Shown piece after piece: positions 1-5,770 of a stretch of 10,980 nucleotides of DNA. The notes under the pieces were generated by a model that was not told where the DNA came from, did no database searches, and worked only from the letters and a program-made list of their open reading frames with translations. The DNA is from DAOTXK01 sp034435395 (GTDB taxonomy: Bacteria > Chloroflexota > Anaerolineae > Aggregatilineales > Ch27): the NCBI GenBank assembly GCA_034435395.1, contig DAOTXK010000275.1:1-10980 (forward strand), given 5' to 3'. Position numbers and translations under genes: made by a program. The stretch's first letter is position 1. Every line of letters begins with the position of its first letter.

Positions 1-75
1 GAACGGTCGCAGCTCGCGCCGCTGCTGCCGGGAAGGCTGCGGGCACGGCTGCGCCCCTCGACCAACCAGCGCTAA
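1..75 (+). CDS. C-terminal fragment of an unrecognised gene
   Basis: Frame 1 is open from the window edge to a TAA at 73-75 and gives 24 residues rich in Arg, Leu and Pro, ending in STNQR. It would converge with the minus-strand gene that ends at 87. The piece is too short to recognise, and a second plus frame is also open here, so it could be non-coding. I call it only because the frame ends cleanly just before the next gene's stop. Confidence 0.3.
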   Translation, partial: ERSQLAPLLPGRLRARLRPSTNQR

Positions 76-86
76 AACAACCGCCG

Positions 87-464
87 TCAGAGCCGGACTT
101 CGCTGGCCTGAAAGCTGCCGGGCGGCAGGGCGGAGACCTTGATTCGACGGCGCGGGGTGCGAACCGGGACCAGGGTAAAGGCCAGGCCTTCGTGGTGGAA
201 CAGCTCCTGGGCGAACGGATTGGCCAGCAGGGGCATGAGCAACCGCCGGTTGTCCCGGCGCAGGGTGAGATGGTAAATCAGCGCGTGCCGCCCCTCCCCA
301 TACCAGCGTGTTTCGACCTCCACCCGGTCGTCGATCAGCCAGCCTTCTTCCAGATACCGGACCAGTTGATCGCCAGCCGCGTGAGCCTGAGCAACCGGTG
401 ACCAGTAACGACACTCCATGTTATTACCGACGCCGACCATATCCCGTAGGGCACGCTTGTACAT
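87..464 (-). CDS. Conserved hypothetical protein, paralogue of the gene at 792-1178
   Basis: This 125-residue protein has no recognisable family. It has no signal peptide, membrane segment or cysteine cluster, so it looks like a small soluble protein. Residues about 18-107 align without gaps to the gene at 792-1178, with roughly 50 of 90 positions identical by hand count. Shared blocks are RYWS, AAGDQL, RYLEEGW, RVEVET, GE-x-RH, IYH, NRR-x-LM and LVPVR. I chose the ATG at 464 because it places RYWS at about the same depth as in the paralogue and has an AAGAG-like stretch upstream. The frame stays open to a TTG at 494, and internal ATGs at 440 and 419 are possible. A promoter-like pair lies about 115 bases upstream. 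Conservation between the two copies argues that both are real and selected. No function can be assigned. Confidence 0.75.
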   Translation of the reverse strand: MYKRALRDMVGVGNNMECRYWSPVAQAHAAGDQLVRYLEEGWLIDDRVEVETRWYGEGRHALIYHLTLRRDNRRLLMPLLANPFAQELFHHEGLAFTLVPVRTPRRRIKVSALPPGSFQASEVRL

Positions 465-791
465 GTTTGATACTCTTTTGCTAGAGGAGGCCAACGGCGC
501 GCAGAAAATCCGGGGAAACCCTGTCGGTGGAAAAACGGCACCGGTTTTAAGAATTAAAGGTTGGTTAGTCTTGCCCTATAGTATAATTATAAGGCAATTT
601 TGCGCAAATGGAGCAAACATTAACCGTAAAGGGCAGACCGGGCGGTCAGCTCCCACGTGAGGGGAAGATCGGCTTTCGTGTCGCTGGCGGCCAGGCACGC
701 GCCTCCACCGCCGCCCGGCCAGGCATGGCCGTCAGGGCGCGGTTCCGGCCAACCGTCCAGGGGCTGGGGACGGGAAGGCTGGTCCAAGCGG
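465..791. other. Intergenic region between the two paralogous genes
   Basis: The gap of 327 bases holds an AT-rich core at about 545-620, which includes a minus-strand promoter candidate at 580-607. The rest, from about 621 to the stop of the downstream gene, is GC-rich. Short hairpins are visible, for example a perfect 5-bp stem GGCCA/TGGCC at about 717-730, but none has a T-tract, so no convincing terminator follows the gene that ends at 792. The plus-strand reading frame through this stretch resembles no known protein. Confidence 0.5.
580..607 (-). promoter_or_regulatory. Candidate sigma70-type promoter of the 87-464 gene
   Basis: On the minus strand, TTGCGC (607-602) and TATACT (585-580) are separated by 16 bases, in an AT-rich stretch that is unusual for this GC-rich window. 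Transcription would start near 573, leaving a leader of about 110 bases before the chosen ATG at 464. The plus strand also carries a perfect TATAAT at 582-587, but with no good -35 box and no gene behind it. The assignment rests on hexamer match and position only. Confidence 0.4.
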
Positions 792-1178
792 TTATCGGCC
801 CGCCCGCACGCCGCCGGGCCGCGTTTCCTGCGCTTCGACCGCCGCCAGGGGGATTTGGCGGGACGGCTCCCGCACCGGGACAAGGTCCAGCTCCCCGGCA
901 TGCCGTTCGACCAGGGACCTGACCATCGGCGTGCCCAGGACGCGCATCAGCACCCGGCGATTCCGCTGGCTGAGGGTGAAGTGGTAAATGACGATGTGGC
1001 GAGTCTCGCCAAACCAATGGGTTTCAACCTCGACCCGGCGCTCGAGTTCCCACCCTTCTTCCAGATAACGCATCAACTGATCACCGGCGGCGTAGGGTTG
1101 AGAGAGAGACGACCAATACCGATGTTGAGGAAAAGGGATGCTGGCCACTTGCAGTTCATGCCAGGGATTGGGCTGCAT
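792..1178 (-). CDS. Conserved hypothetical protein, paralogue of the gene at 87-464
   Basis: This 128-residue protein shares the RYWS / AAGDQL / RYLEEGW / RVEVET / IYH / NRR / LVPVR blocks with its neighbour and so belongs to the same unnamed family. Its N-terminus (MQPNPWHELQ) and C-terminus (rich in Glu, Arg, Gly) differ from the neighbour. The ATG at 1178 is preceded by AGGAG with 6 bases of spacing, which is much better than the in-frame GTG at 1205. It ends with TAA. No signal peptide or membrane helix is visible. The conserved core is rich in paired aromatic and charged positions (W, E-x-E, RH, YH), as in a compact beta-rich fold, but that is impression rather than evidence of function. 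The same-strand arrangement suggests a tandem duplication followed by divergence. Confidence 0.8.
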   Translation of the reverse strand: MQPNPWHELQVASIPFPQHRYWSSLSQPYAAGDQLMRYLEEGWELERRVEVETHWFGETRHIVIYHFTLSQRNRRVLMRVLGTPMVRSLVERHAGELDLVPVREPSRQIPLAAVEAQETRPGGVRAGR

Positions 1179-1494
1179 GGTCTTCTCCTGTCTCCTTGAC
1201 ACCACAATCTGAAAAGGTTTACGATTTGGCCAGTTCTGCCCGTGTTATACAATACCGATGTTAAATCTGCACAAATGCTTCCTTAAAATTATACGATAGA
1301 TTGGTTATAATGACATAATACTGCTGACGCGATAAGAGAAAGTTCTATGGATATACTACTCATGCTCTAACGTGCCTCTTATGGAGCCAACGCCCACCGC
1401 TGATCGGGCGCGCGGTCCCCAGGCCATCCCACGGCCCATTTGCCAGAACCCCGACGTTGATCCGCCGGGCAGGGACGAGGAGCCTGGACGCCCT
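1179..1494. other. Intergenic region upstream of the 792-1178 gene
   Basis: These 316 bases hold no convincing gene. About 1205-1345 is AT-rich. On the minus strand, TATAAT (1293-1288) and TTGTGC (1274-1269) with TATAAC (1249-1244, spacing 19) are possible promoter elements for the 792-1178 gene. On the plus strand, TTAAAA (1283-1288) and TATAAT (1306-1311) are 17 bases apart. A plus-strand ATG at 1347 opens only a 7-codon frame (MDILLML). From about 1380 the sequence becomes GC-rich again up to the anti-sigma stop, with no clear terminator. Confidence 0.45.
1283..1311 (+). promoter_or_regulatory. Orphan plus-strand promoter-like element
   Basis: TTAAAA (1283-1288) and a perfect TATAAT (1306-1311) have the ideal 17-base spacing. 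There is no recognisable plus-strand gene behind it. The transcript would run into 1320-1494 and then antisense to the anti-sigma gene. It may simply be a chance match in an AT-rich stretch. Confidence 0.25.
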
Positions 1495-1782
1495 TCAAGC
1501 GGCTTCCGGAGGCGTGGGCTGCTCTGGGCGGTTCAGGAAGTCTTCCAGGTTTAGCGAGGCATACAGGCGCTCACGCACGTCGGCGGGCAGGCCAGGGGCC
1601 GGCATGGTCCGGTAAAGCTCCACCGTCTTGGCCAGCGTGTTGACCACCACGCGGCAGTTTTCGCACGCCGCCATGTGCGCCTCGATCTCCCGGCACAGGG
1701 CGTCGTCCAGTTCCCCATCGACGTAATCCGACAGACTGGCCAACAGGCGACGGCATTCGCTCTCATGTTCATGATGGACCAT
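1495..1782 (-). CDS. Zinc-finger (ZAS/zf-HC2) anti-sigma factor
   Basis: This 95-residue soluble protein probably binds and restrains the ECF sigma factor encoded at 3247-3882. Residues 36-43 contain the H-x3-C-x2-C motif (H36, C40, C43) of zinc-binding anti-sigma domains, preceded by DYVDGELDD, a typical helix start of that family. C10 or C30 could supply a further ligand. There is no transmembrane segment, so it would be a cytoplasmic, RsrA/ChrR-like type rather than a membrane-anchored sensor. The tail from residue 85 is Pro/Glu-rich. The ATG at 1782 has AAAGG about 9 bases upstream; a TTG extension to 1926 is possible but lacks family resemblance. It lies 202 bases behind the hydrolase gene rather than directly behind the sigma gene, which is unusual. 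The zinc motif suggests redox or metal sensing in some relatives; that is not shown here. Confidence 0.85.
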   Translation of the reverse strand: MVHHEHESECRRLLASLSDYVDGELDDALCREIEAHMAACENCRVVVNTLAKTVELYRTMPAPGLPADVRERLYASLNLEDFLNRPEQPTPPEAA

Positions 1783-1984
1783 CTCAACCGACCTTTCTTC
1801 TCGGCGGGCGTGGCCCTCCCGATCGTGTGCCAGGAAGGGGAGCGACCCCTGCCAGTGAGGTGCACGAGGAGATTCCGAAGAAGCCGGGTCCTCCCCTCGC
1901 AATGTTAGGTGCAGTCCGGCGGCCAAAGGTTACAGGCGCGCCGGAAACCGGGCCAGCTGGTCGCGCCGGCGGCGTCCGCTCCTC

Positions 1985-3208
1985 CTAAGGCGTGGTCAGG
2001 TAGGTAATCCCGGCGAAGTCGACGGCCTCCGGCAGGAGGGCCGCCGCCGCGTCAGCGTCGCTATAAAGCACCGACCGCAAAAAGGCGGTGGTCAGGTGAT
2101 TGATCAGCGCGTGGGCCTCGTCCAGGTCCCACACCGCGTCGCCCACCAGCGGCAGGCCATCGGCAAAAATCAGGTGATTCGCGCCCTGGAAGACCACCAG
2201 CGTCTTGGCCGCGTGGCTGAGGTCGGCATAAAAGCGGTAAGCGTCCCGCTCCGGCGGCGTCAGGCTGTCCGCCGAGCCGACTTGGATCATGGTCGGGACA
2301 GTCAGCGTGGCCAACCCCTCTGCGCCGAACAGAGGCGCGTTCGCCGGGGCCAGCGCCACCACCGCCCGGATGCGGGGATCGGTGGTGGCCGGCCAGGGAC
2401 CTTCCGGGGGCGTCTCCAGGCCGCGTATCCGGGCGACGGTCTCCTCCTGCGCCCGCATGAGGCAGGCCGTCCCGGTTTGCGCGCGCGGGATGGGCGCTTG
2501 TTGGAAGGGCGGCTCGTCTCCCGGCTCAAAGTTCATCCCCCACGGCGAACGACACCACGCCTCCAGGGCGTCAAAATCCAGCCGTCCGCCGCCCGCCGCG
2601 ATGGCGGTGTAGCCGCCGAAGGAATGTCCGCTGACGGCGACGCGGTCGGTGTCGATCAGGCCCGCCAGGGGGCCGCCCGCCGCGGTGAGCGTTTCGGCCA
2701 GGGCGATCTCGCGGAGGACTTCCAGAGGCCGCCAGGCAAAACTGGTGATGATGCCCTGGCTATTGCCGCTGAAAATGCTGTCATACAGCGTGCTGCCAGG
2801 GTGGTCGGCGGCGATCACGACGAAACCATACGAAGCCAGATGTTCGGTCAGAAAGAGGCTCTGGACGCGCAGGCCGCCCAACCCATGGGAAAAGATCACC
2901 AACGGGTACGGCCCGCCGCCGGGATCAGGGGGCGCATCCCGCAGGGCACGACCCTGGCGCGACAGCCGGAGGCCGACGTCATAGCTGGCCCTTTCGGGAG
3001 CGCCGTCAGGATTGAGCGCCGGGTACCAGATGGTGATCGCCAGCGGGCGCTGGTCATCTTCCAGGCGCAGGTCCTGCGTGCCGACGGCGTAGGGGCCGCG
3101 CCGGGCATAAGCGGGCAGGGTCTCGTCTTCCTGGGCGCGGGGAAAGGACGAGGGGAAAAACACCAGGAGGAGCGCCACCACCAGCGCCTGCGCGATCAAT
3201 GGCCGCAT
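1985..3208 (-). CDS. Secreted alpha/beta hydrolase, PAF-acetylhydrolase-like
   Basis: This 407-residue protein starts with a signal peptide: charged MRP, a hydrophobic stretch at about 4-19, and a likely cut after RA at about 25. It should act outside the cytoplasmic membrane. The fold markers are those of the platelet-activating-factor acetylhydrolase / dienelactone-hydrolase group. They are an oxyanion HG at 108-109 (FSHGLGG), the nucleophile elbow GHSFGG with Ser196, a candidate acid Asp314 in GSADSL, and His345 in GANHLIF. It is therefore probably an esterase or lipase; the substrate is unknown. The ATG at 3208 has AGGAG with 7 bases of spacing. It starts 38 bases after the sigma factor stop and is followed by the anti-sigma gene, so it is most likely co-transcribed with, and possibly controlled by, that sigma factor. 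Cys219 and Cys249 could form a disulfide in the exported protein. Confidence 0.88.
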   Translation of the reverse strand: MRPLIAQALVVALLLVFFPSSFPRAQEDETLPAYARRGPYAVGTQDLRLEDDQRPLAITIWYPALNPDGAPERASYDVGLRLSRQGRALRDAPPDPGGGPYPLVIFSHGLGGLRVQSLFLTEHLASYGFVVIAADHPGSTLYDSIFSGNSQGIITSFAWRPLEVLREIALAETLTAAGGPLAGLIDTDRVAVSGHSFGGYTAIAAGGGRLDFDALEAWCRSPWGMNFEPGDEPPFQQAPIPRAQTGTACLMRAQEETVARIRGLETPPEGPWPATTDPRIRAVVALAPANAPLFGAEGLATLTVPTMIQVGSADSLTPPERDAYRFYADLSHAAKTLVVFQGANHLIFADGLPLVGDAVWDLDEAHALINHLTTAFLRSVLYSDADAAAALLPEAVDFAGITYLTTP

Positions 3209-3246
3209 AAAGAGACTCCTTCCTTACCATGTCCCCTCCGCAGGAA

Positions 3247-3882
3247 TCAGGAGATGGGGGAAAGCGCACTGCCGGTTTCCGTGGACACCGTGCTCCGGGC
3301 GAAGTAAGCCGACAGGCGTTCCCGCAGCGCCAGCCGGGCCCGCATCAGCCGCGTCTTGACGGCGGGGATGCTCAGGCCCAGCGCTTCGGCGGTCTCCCGG
3401 GTGCTCAGCCCTTCGATATCGCGCAGCAGGAAGACCACGCGCAGCCCTTCCGGCAGGTCAGCGATGGCGTCACGCATTTCCTGGCGGGCCTCTTCGCTGA
3501 GCAGGTCGCGCTCCGGCAGGCAGCAGAAGTCAAAAAACTGGCGGGGGATTTCTTCGCCCGCGTCGGTTTCCACCGGCGCATCCAGGGAGAACGTCACCGG
3601 TTCCTTCTTGCGGAGCTGCATCAGGGCGGTGTTGTTGGCGATGCGGTACAGCCAGGTGCCCAGGCTGGACCGGCCTTCAAAGCGGTCGATGGCCCGGAAG
3701 GCGTTCAAAAACGTCTCCTGCAACACATCCTCGGCGGCGGCTTCATCGCCTAACAGCCGCAGGGCCAGGTTGTAGATGCGCCCGGCGTGCGCCTCGACCA
3801 GCTCGGCATAGGCGGCCTGGTCCCCGGCCTTGAGCCGTTCGACCAGCTGTCCTTCCGCTTGTTCGTCCTCTCGCGCGCTCAT
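3247..3882 (-). CDS. RNA polymerase sigma factor, ECF / sigma70 family
   Basis: This 211-residue protein has the two-domain layout of ECF sigma factors. Region 2 (about 12-92) includes DVLQETFLNAFRAIDRFEG and the RSSLGTWLYRIANNTA stretch that contacts the -10 element. Region 4 (about 130-192) includes LPEGLRVVFLLRDIEGLS and a helix-turn-helix around TRETAEALGLSIPAVKTRL. The linker is longer than usual and holds a vicinal Cys pair (C120-C121). A Ser/Thr-rich tail of about 15 residues follows region 4. I chose the ATG at 3882 because the SAREDEQAEGQLVERLKAGD start matches the family; an in-frame GTG at 3957 would add 25 residues. It leads the sigma / hydrolase / anti-sigma set. The upstream gap of 120 bases contains an imperfect AT palindrome at 3911-3926, but I see no clear GGAAC-type self-recognition site. 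Confidence 0.93.
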   Translation of the reverse strand: MSAREDEQAEGQLVERLKAGDQAAYAELVEAHAGRIYNLALRLLGDEAAAEDVLQETFLNAFRAIDRFEGRSSLGTWLYRIANNTALMQLRKKEPVTFSLDAPVETDAGEEIPRQFFDFCCLPERDLLSEEARQEMRDAIADLPEGLRVVFLLRDIEGLSTRETAEALGLSIPAVKTRLMRARLALRERLSAYFARSTVSTETGSALSPIS

Positions 3883-3910
3883 AACCCTGACCCTACCACA
3901 GAATCGCGGC

Positions 3911-3926
3911 GAGACAAAATTTTCTC
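3911..3926. promoter_or_regulatory. Imperfect palindrome upstream of the sigma factor gene
   Basis: GAGACAAAATTTTCTC reads almost identically on both strands, differing only by a single extra base. It lies 29 bases upstream of the sigma factor ATG in an otherwise GC-rich gap, so it would sit at or just after the promoter. It could be an operator or simply the AT-rich start region. No binding protein can be named. Confidence 0.25.
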
Positions 3927-4002
3927 GGATGCGCCTGACACTCCCCCCTCCCTCCACCGGCGGCGCGACGGTCCGCGAAAGCGAGAGTCAGCGCGGCCCT
4001 GC

Positions 4003-4794
4003 TCAACTGTCGCTGGCCGACTCCAGGGGCCGGAAGCGCATGCTGGCGGCGATGGCGTCCACGGCCGCCCGATGCCGCACCCAGTCATCGACGCTGGGGA
4101 AGGTCGCCCGGAACTCAAAATAGGTCAGCTCGCGGACGGCGTAAATTTGCAGGGTATAGGGGGTCGTCCCGGCGGCGCTGACCGGCAGATGGTACAGCCG
4201 TTTGATGGCGGGCAGGCCGCCGATGGTCAGCGCTTCCCGCGAATCGAGCGCCACCTGGGGGTTGCTGGCGGTCAACCCCTCCCAGAATGACTCGTCAATC
4301 GCCTCGACCGTCGCCGCCTGGCTCAACGTGTAACGAAAGACCTGGACGCGGGTTTCCTCGCCAGGAATGCCGATGGCCAGCAGGCAATCGACATCGGGTC
4401 GGCTGCAAAAGGCTTCAGCGTCGATGTCGAACATGCGCCAGTTGCCAGGATAGCGCATGGTAAAATCAGTGCTCTGGAACACCTGGGCTTCCGCCGCCCC
4501 GCCCAGCTGGGAGACCAGCACAGCGCCACTGACGATCAGGCCGAGGAGGCCCAGTGCTGCTCCCCCCAGCGCCCATGGCAGCCCGCTCCCCTGGCGCTGC
4601 CGGGCGTCGAGCAGCCCGCGCCCGCCCGCCCAGAAGCTGAGCAGCGCGGCGACGATCGCAGCAGCGCCGATCTGGTAGGTCCCGACCAGGGCCAGCAGGC
4701 TCAGGAGCAGGGCCAGCGCTCCCAGCACCAGGCTGGAGAGGGCCTGGTTATTGCGCGGTGTCTGGGACGGCGGTTGAGACAATTTTTCGGACAT
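4003..4794 (-). CDS. Membrane protein with PsbP/DUF1795-like C-terminal domain
   Basis: This 263-residue protein has a polar, proline-rich N-terminus (1-17) followed by three hydrophobic segments at about 19-39, 41-57 and 74-96. The first two form a near-continuous hairpin like the DUF4190-type membrane modules. From about 105 to 255 is a soluble domain starting STDFTMRYPGNWRM, the hallmark opening of PsbP/DcrB-like domains that fold outside the membrane. C130 and C137 may form a disulfide. The function is unknown; by family it would be a surface-exposed accessory or sensor protein. The ATG at 4794 is preceded by GGGGGAG with 5 bases of spacing and is preferred to an extension reaching 4848. 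It is divergent from the OsmC-like gene and lies 120 bases upstream of the sigma factor on the same strand, so it could be part of the same unit. Confidence 0.8.
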   Translation of the reverse strand: MSEKLSQPPSQTPRNNQALSSLVLGALALLLSLLALVGTYQIGAAAIVAALLSFWAGGRGLLDARQRQGSGLPWALGGAALGLLGLIVSGAVLVSQLGGAAEAQVFQSTDFTMRYPGNWRMFDIDAEAFCSRPDVDCLLAIGIPGEETRVQVFRYTLSQAATVEAIDESFWEGLTASNPQVALDSREALTIGGLPAIKRLYHLPVSAAGTTPYTLQIYAVRELTYFEFRATFPSVDDWVRHRAAVDAIAASMRFRPLESASDS

Positions 4795-4943
4795 GACGGC
4801 TCCCCCATCGTACCATAAGCAAGGCCGGACCGCCGGAAAACGATACAATCAGGGTGACCAACCCCGGCGATGTGCATCCATTATAGTATAAGTCAGCGAA
4901 ATCGTCGGGAGCGTGGGCGAACGCTCTCAGGAAAGGAAACCTC
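4795..4943. promoter_or_regulatory. Divergent promoter region
   Basis: The 149 bases separate two divergent genes and contain the only AT-rich core nearby, at 4880-4892. There, TATAGT and TATAAG read on the plus strand and TATAAT and TATACT on the minus strand, so it could serve both directions. No convincing -35 box pairs with any of them at 16-18 bases. A ribosome-binding stretch GGAAAGG precedes the plus-strand ATG at 4944. Confidence 0.3.
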
Positions 4944-5387
4944 ATGGCGCTGAAAAAAGCCGCGACAGTCGTCTGGCAGGGCGACCTGACATTTGAGGGC
5001 ACGGGCAGCACCTGGACGGAGGGTATCATCCAGCTGGACGGCGACGAATCGGTCGGCGGGCACGGTCAGGGCTTCCGCCCGCTGGAGATGTTGCTGGTCG
5101 GCCTGGCGGGCTGCACGGCTATGGACGTGATCAGCGTCCTGCGCAAAAAGAAGCAGGCCGTCACCGCCTTTGAAGTGGAAGTCGAGGGTCTCCAGGTGGA
5201 GGAACATCCCCGGTACTTCGGCGCGATCACCGTCGTCTACCGGGTGACCGGCCACCATATCGACCCGGGGGCCGTCGCCCGCGCGATCGAACTATCGGAG
5301 ACCAAATACTGCGGCGCGACGGCCATGCTGCGCGAGAAGGCCCGCATCACCAGCCGGTACGAGATCATCGAGGCCGAACCGGCCTGA
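4944..5387 (+). CDS. OsmC/Ohr-family protein, YhfA-like subgroup
   Basis: This 147-residue protein belongs to the OsmC/Ohr superfamily of cytoplasmic thiol-dependent peroxidases, which reduce organic hydroperoxides with a Cys pair. Both cysteines are present: C57 in the central-helix motif GLAGCTAMD and C123 in KYCGATAML. The sequence RPLEMLLVGLAGCTAMDV followed by LRKKK, and the C-terminal KYCGA, resemble the YhfA-like branch more than true Ohr, so hydroperoxide activity is likely by family but not certain. The ATG at 4944 follows GGAAAGG with about 7 bases of spacing. Length matches the family. The stop is TGA, inside a 12-bp tandem repeat that gives further in-frame TGA codons at 5397 and 5412. 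The tRNA-Sec gene starts 67 bases downstream but has its own promoter. Confidence 0.92.
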   Translation: MALKKAATVVWQGDLTFEGTGSTWTEGIIQLDGDESVGGHGQGFRPLEMLLVGLAGCTAMDVISVLRKKKQAVTAFEVEVEGLQVEEHPRYFGAITVVYRVTGHHIDPGAVARAIELSETKYCGATAMLREKARITSRYEIIEAEPA

Positions 5388-5404
5388 GCGGGGGCCTGAG
5401 CGGG
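5381..5404 (+). repeat. Perfect 12-bp tandem duplication over the OsmC-like stop codon
   Basis: GGCCTGAGCGGG occurs twice without a gap. The first copy holds the stop TGA at 5385-5387, and because the unit is 12 bases the second copy puts another TGA in the same frame at 5397-5399. A third in-frame TGA follows at 5412-5414. Confidence 0.8.
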
Positions 5405-5420
5405 GTCGGCGTGAGGAGGT

Positions 5421-5449
5421 TTGACGAAGCCGCGTTGTCACGTTATGCT
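5421..5449 (+). promoter_or_regulatory. Sigma70-type promoter of the tRNA-Sec gene
   Basis: TTGACG (5421-5426) matches five of six -35 consensus bases. TATGCT (5444-5449) follows at exactly 17 bases. A start 6-8 bases after the -10 box falls at about 5455-5457, at or within two bases of the mature 5' end of the tRNA, so the primary transcript may have almost no 5' leader. The position between the OsmC-like stop and the tRNA supports an independent transcription unit. Confidence 0.75.
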
Positions 5450-5454
5450 GTTAT

Positions 5455-5550
5455 GGGGGTGGATGTGTCCCGGTGGGCGCCCCGGTCTTCAAAATCGGTG
5501 GCGGGCTGCGCAGAGCAGGCCGCGGTGGGTTCGACTCCCATCCACTCCCG
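5455..5550 (+). tRNA. selC: tRNA-Sec (anticodon TCA)
   Basis: This is a complete bacterial selenocysteine tRNA; it is charged with serine, converted by SelA and delivered by SelB to recoded UGA. The acceptor stem has 8 bp (5455-5462 with 5542-5549, one G-U). A two-base linker leads to a 6-bp D stem with a 4-base loop (5465-5470 / CGGT / 5475-5480). The 5-bp anticodon stem (5482-5486 with 5494-5498) closes the loop CTTCAAA with anticodon TCA at 5489-5491. The long variable arm at 5501-5523 has nine stacked positions with one G-G mismatch and a 5-base loop. The T stem (5525-5529 with 5537-5541) closes TTCGACT. The discriminator is G5550. The 8+5 acceptor/T arrangement and 6-bp D stem are diagnostic for tRNA-Sec. 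The 3' CCA is not encoded (CTG follows). It has its own promoter and a hairpin terminator. No selA, selB, selD or selenoprotein is visible in the window. Confidence 0.97.
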
Positions 5551-5560
5551 CTGACGCGCC

Positions 5561-5598
5561 CGACGAGGTCACTCAAAAGAGGGGCCTCGTCGATTCTT
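5561..5598 (+). terminator. Intrinsic terminator of the tRNA-Sec gene
   Basis: CGACGAGG (5561-5568) pairs perfectly with CCTCGTCG (5585-5592). Two further inner pairs (one G-U) extend the stem to 10 bp around a 12-base loop. The tail ATTCTT is only moderately T-rich. It begins 11 bases after the tRNA, the expected place for its terminator. Confidence 0.7.
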
Positions 5599-5695
5599 GG
5601 GGGTGCTGGCCGCGCCCGCCCGTTCGTGCCAGGGGGAGACCCGGCATTCAAACCTGCCCTTAAAATCTTTCAGCCCCAACGCCATCAGGAGACTG

Positions 5696-5738
5696 CACCC
5701 ACCAGGGCCACGATGTCGTTTCTCCTCAGGGTGGGGTG
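5696..5738 (+). other. Possible leader hairpin upstream of the hisN-like gene
   Basis: CACCCACC (5696-5703) can pair with GGTGGGGTG (5730-5738) with a single bulged G, giving 8 bp around a 26-base loop. It lies 33 bases upstream of the phosphatase ATG and has no T-tract, so it is not a terminator. It may be a leader structure or chance pairing in GC-rich DNA. A TAAAAT at 5661-5666 could be the -10 of a promoter here, but no -35 box matches. I see no known riboswitch motif. Confidence 0.25.
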
Positions 5739-5770
5739 TGACTGCCCCCGGTAGCTGCCAGGAGTCGGGT

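Noticed and set aside
608..1199. Plus-strand frames of 104 and 180 codons overlapping the 792-1178 gene
   Set aside because: The minus-strand gene is supported by its paralogue and a good ribosome-binding site. The plus frames are Arg/Pro/Gly-rich without similarity.
2096..3307. 403-codon plus-strand frame opposite the secreted hydrolase
   Set aside because: The minus strand encodes an intact signal peptide and catalytic triad, while the plus translation is low-complexity Arg/Gly-rich with no motif.
5636..5668. Second tRNA-like T arm near TTCAAAC
   Set aside because: The flanking bases pair poorly, and no anticodon or acceptor stem can be built.
5421..5754. Open frames running across the tRNA-Sec gene
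   Set aside because: The tRNA fold is unambiguous, and the translations are low-complexity with no family resemblance.
5597..5770. N-terminal extension of the hisN-like protein by 58 residues
   Set aside because: It would start at TTG, has no similarity to the family, and the ATG at 5771 has a well-placed AGGAG.
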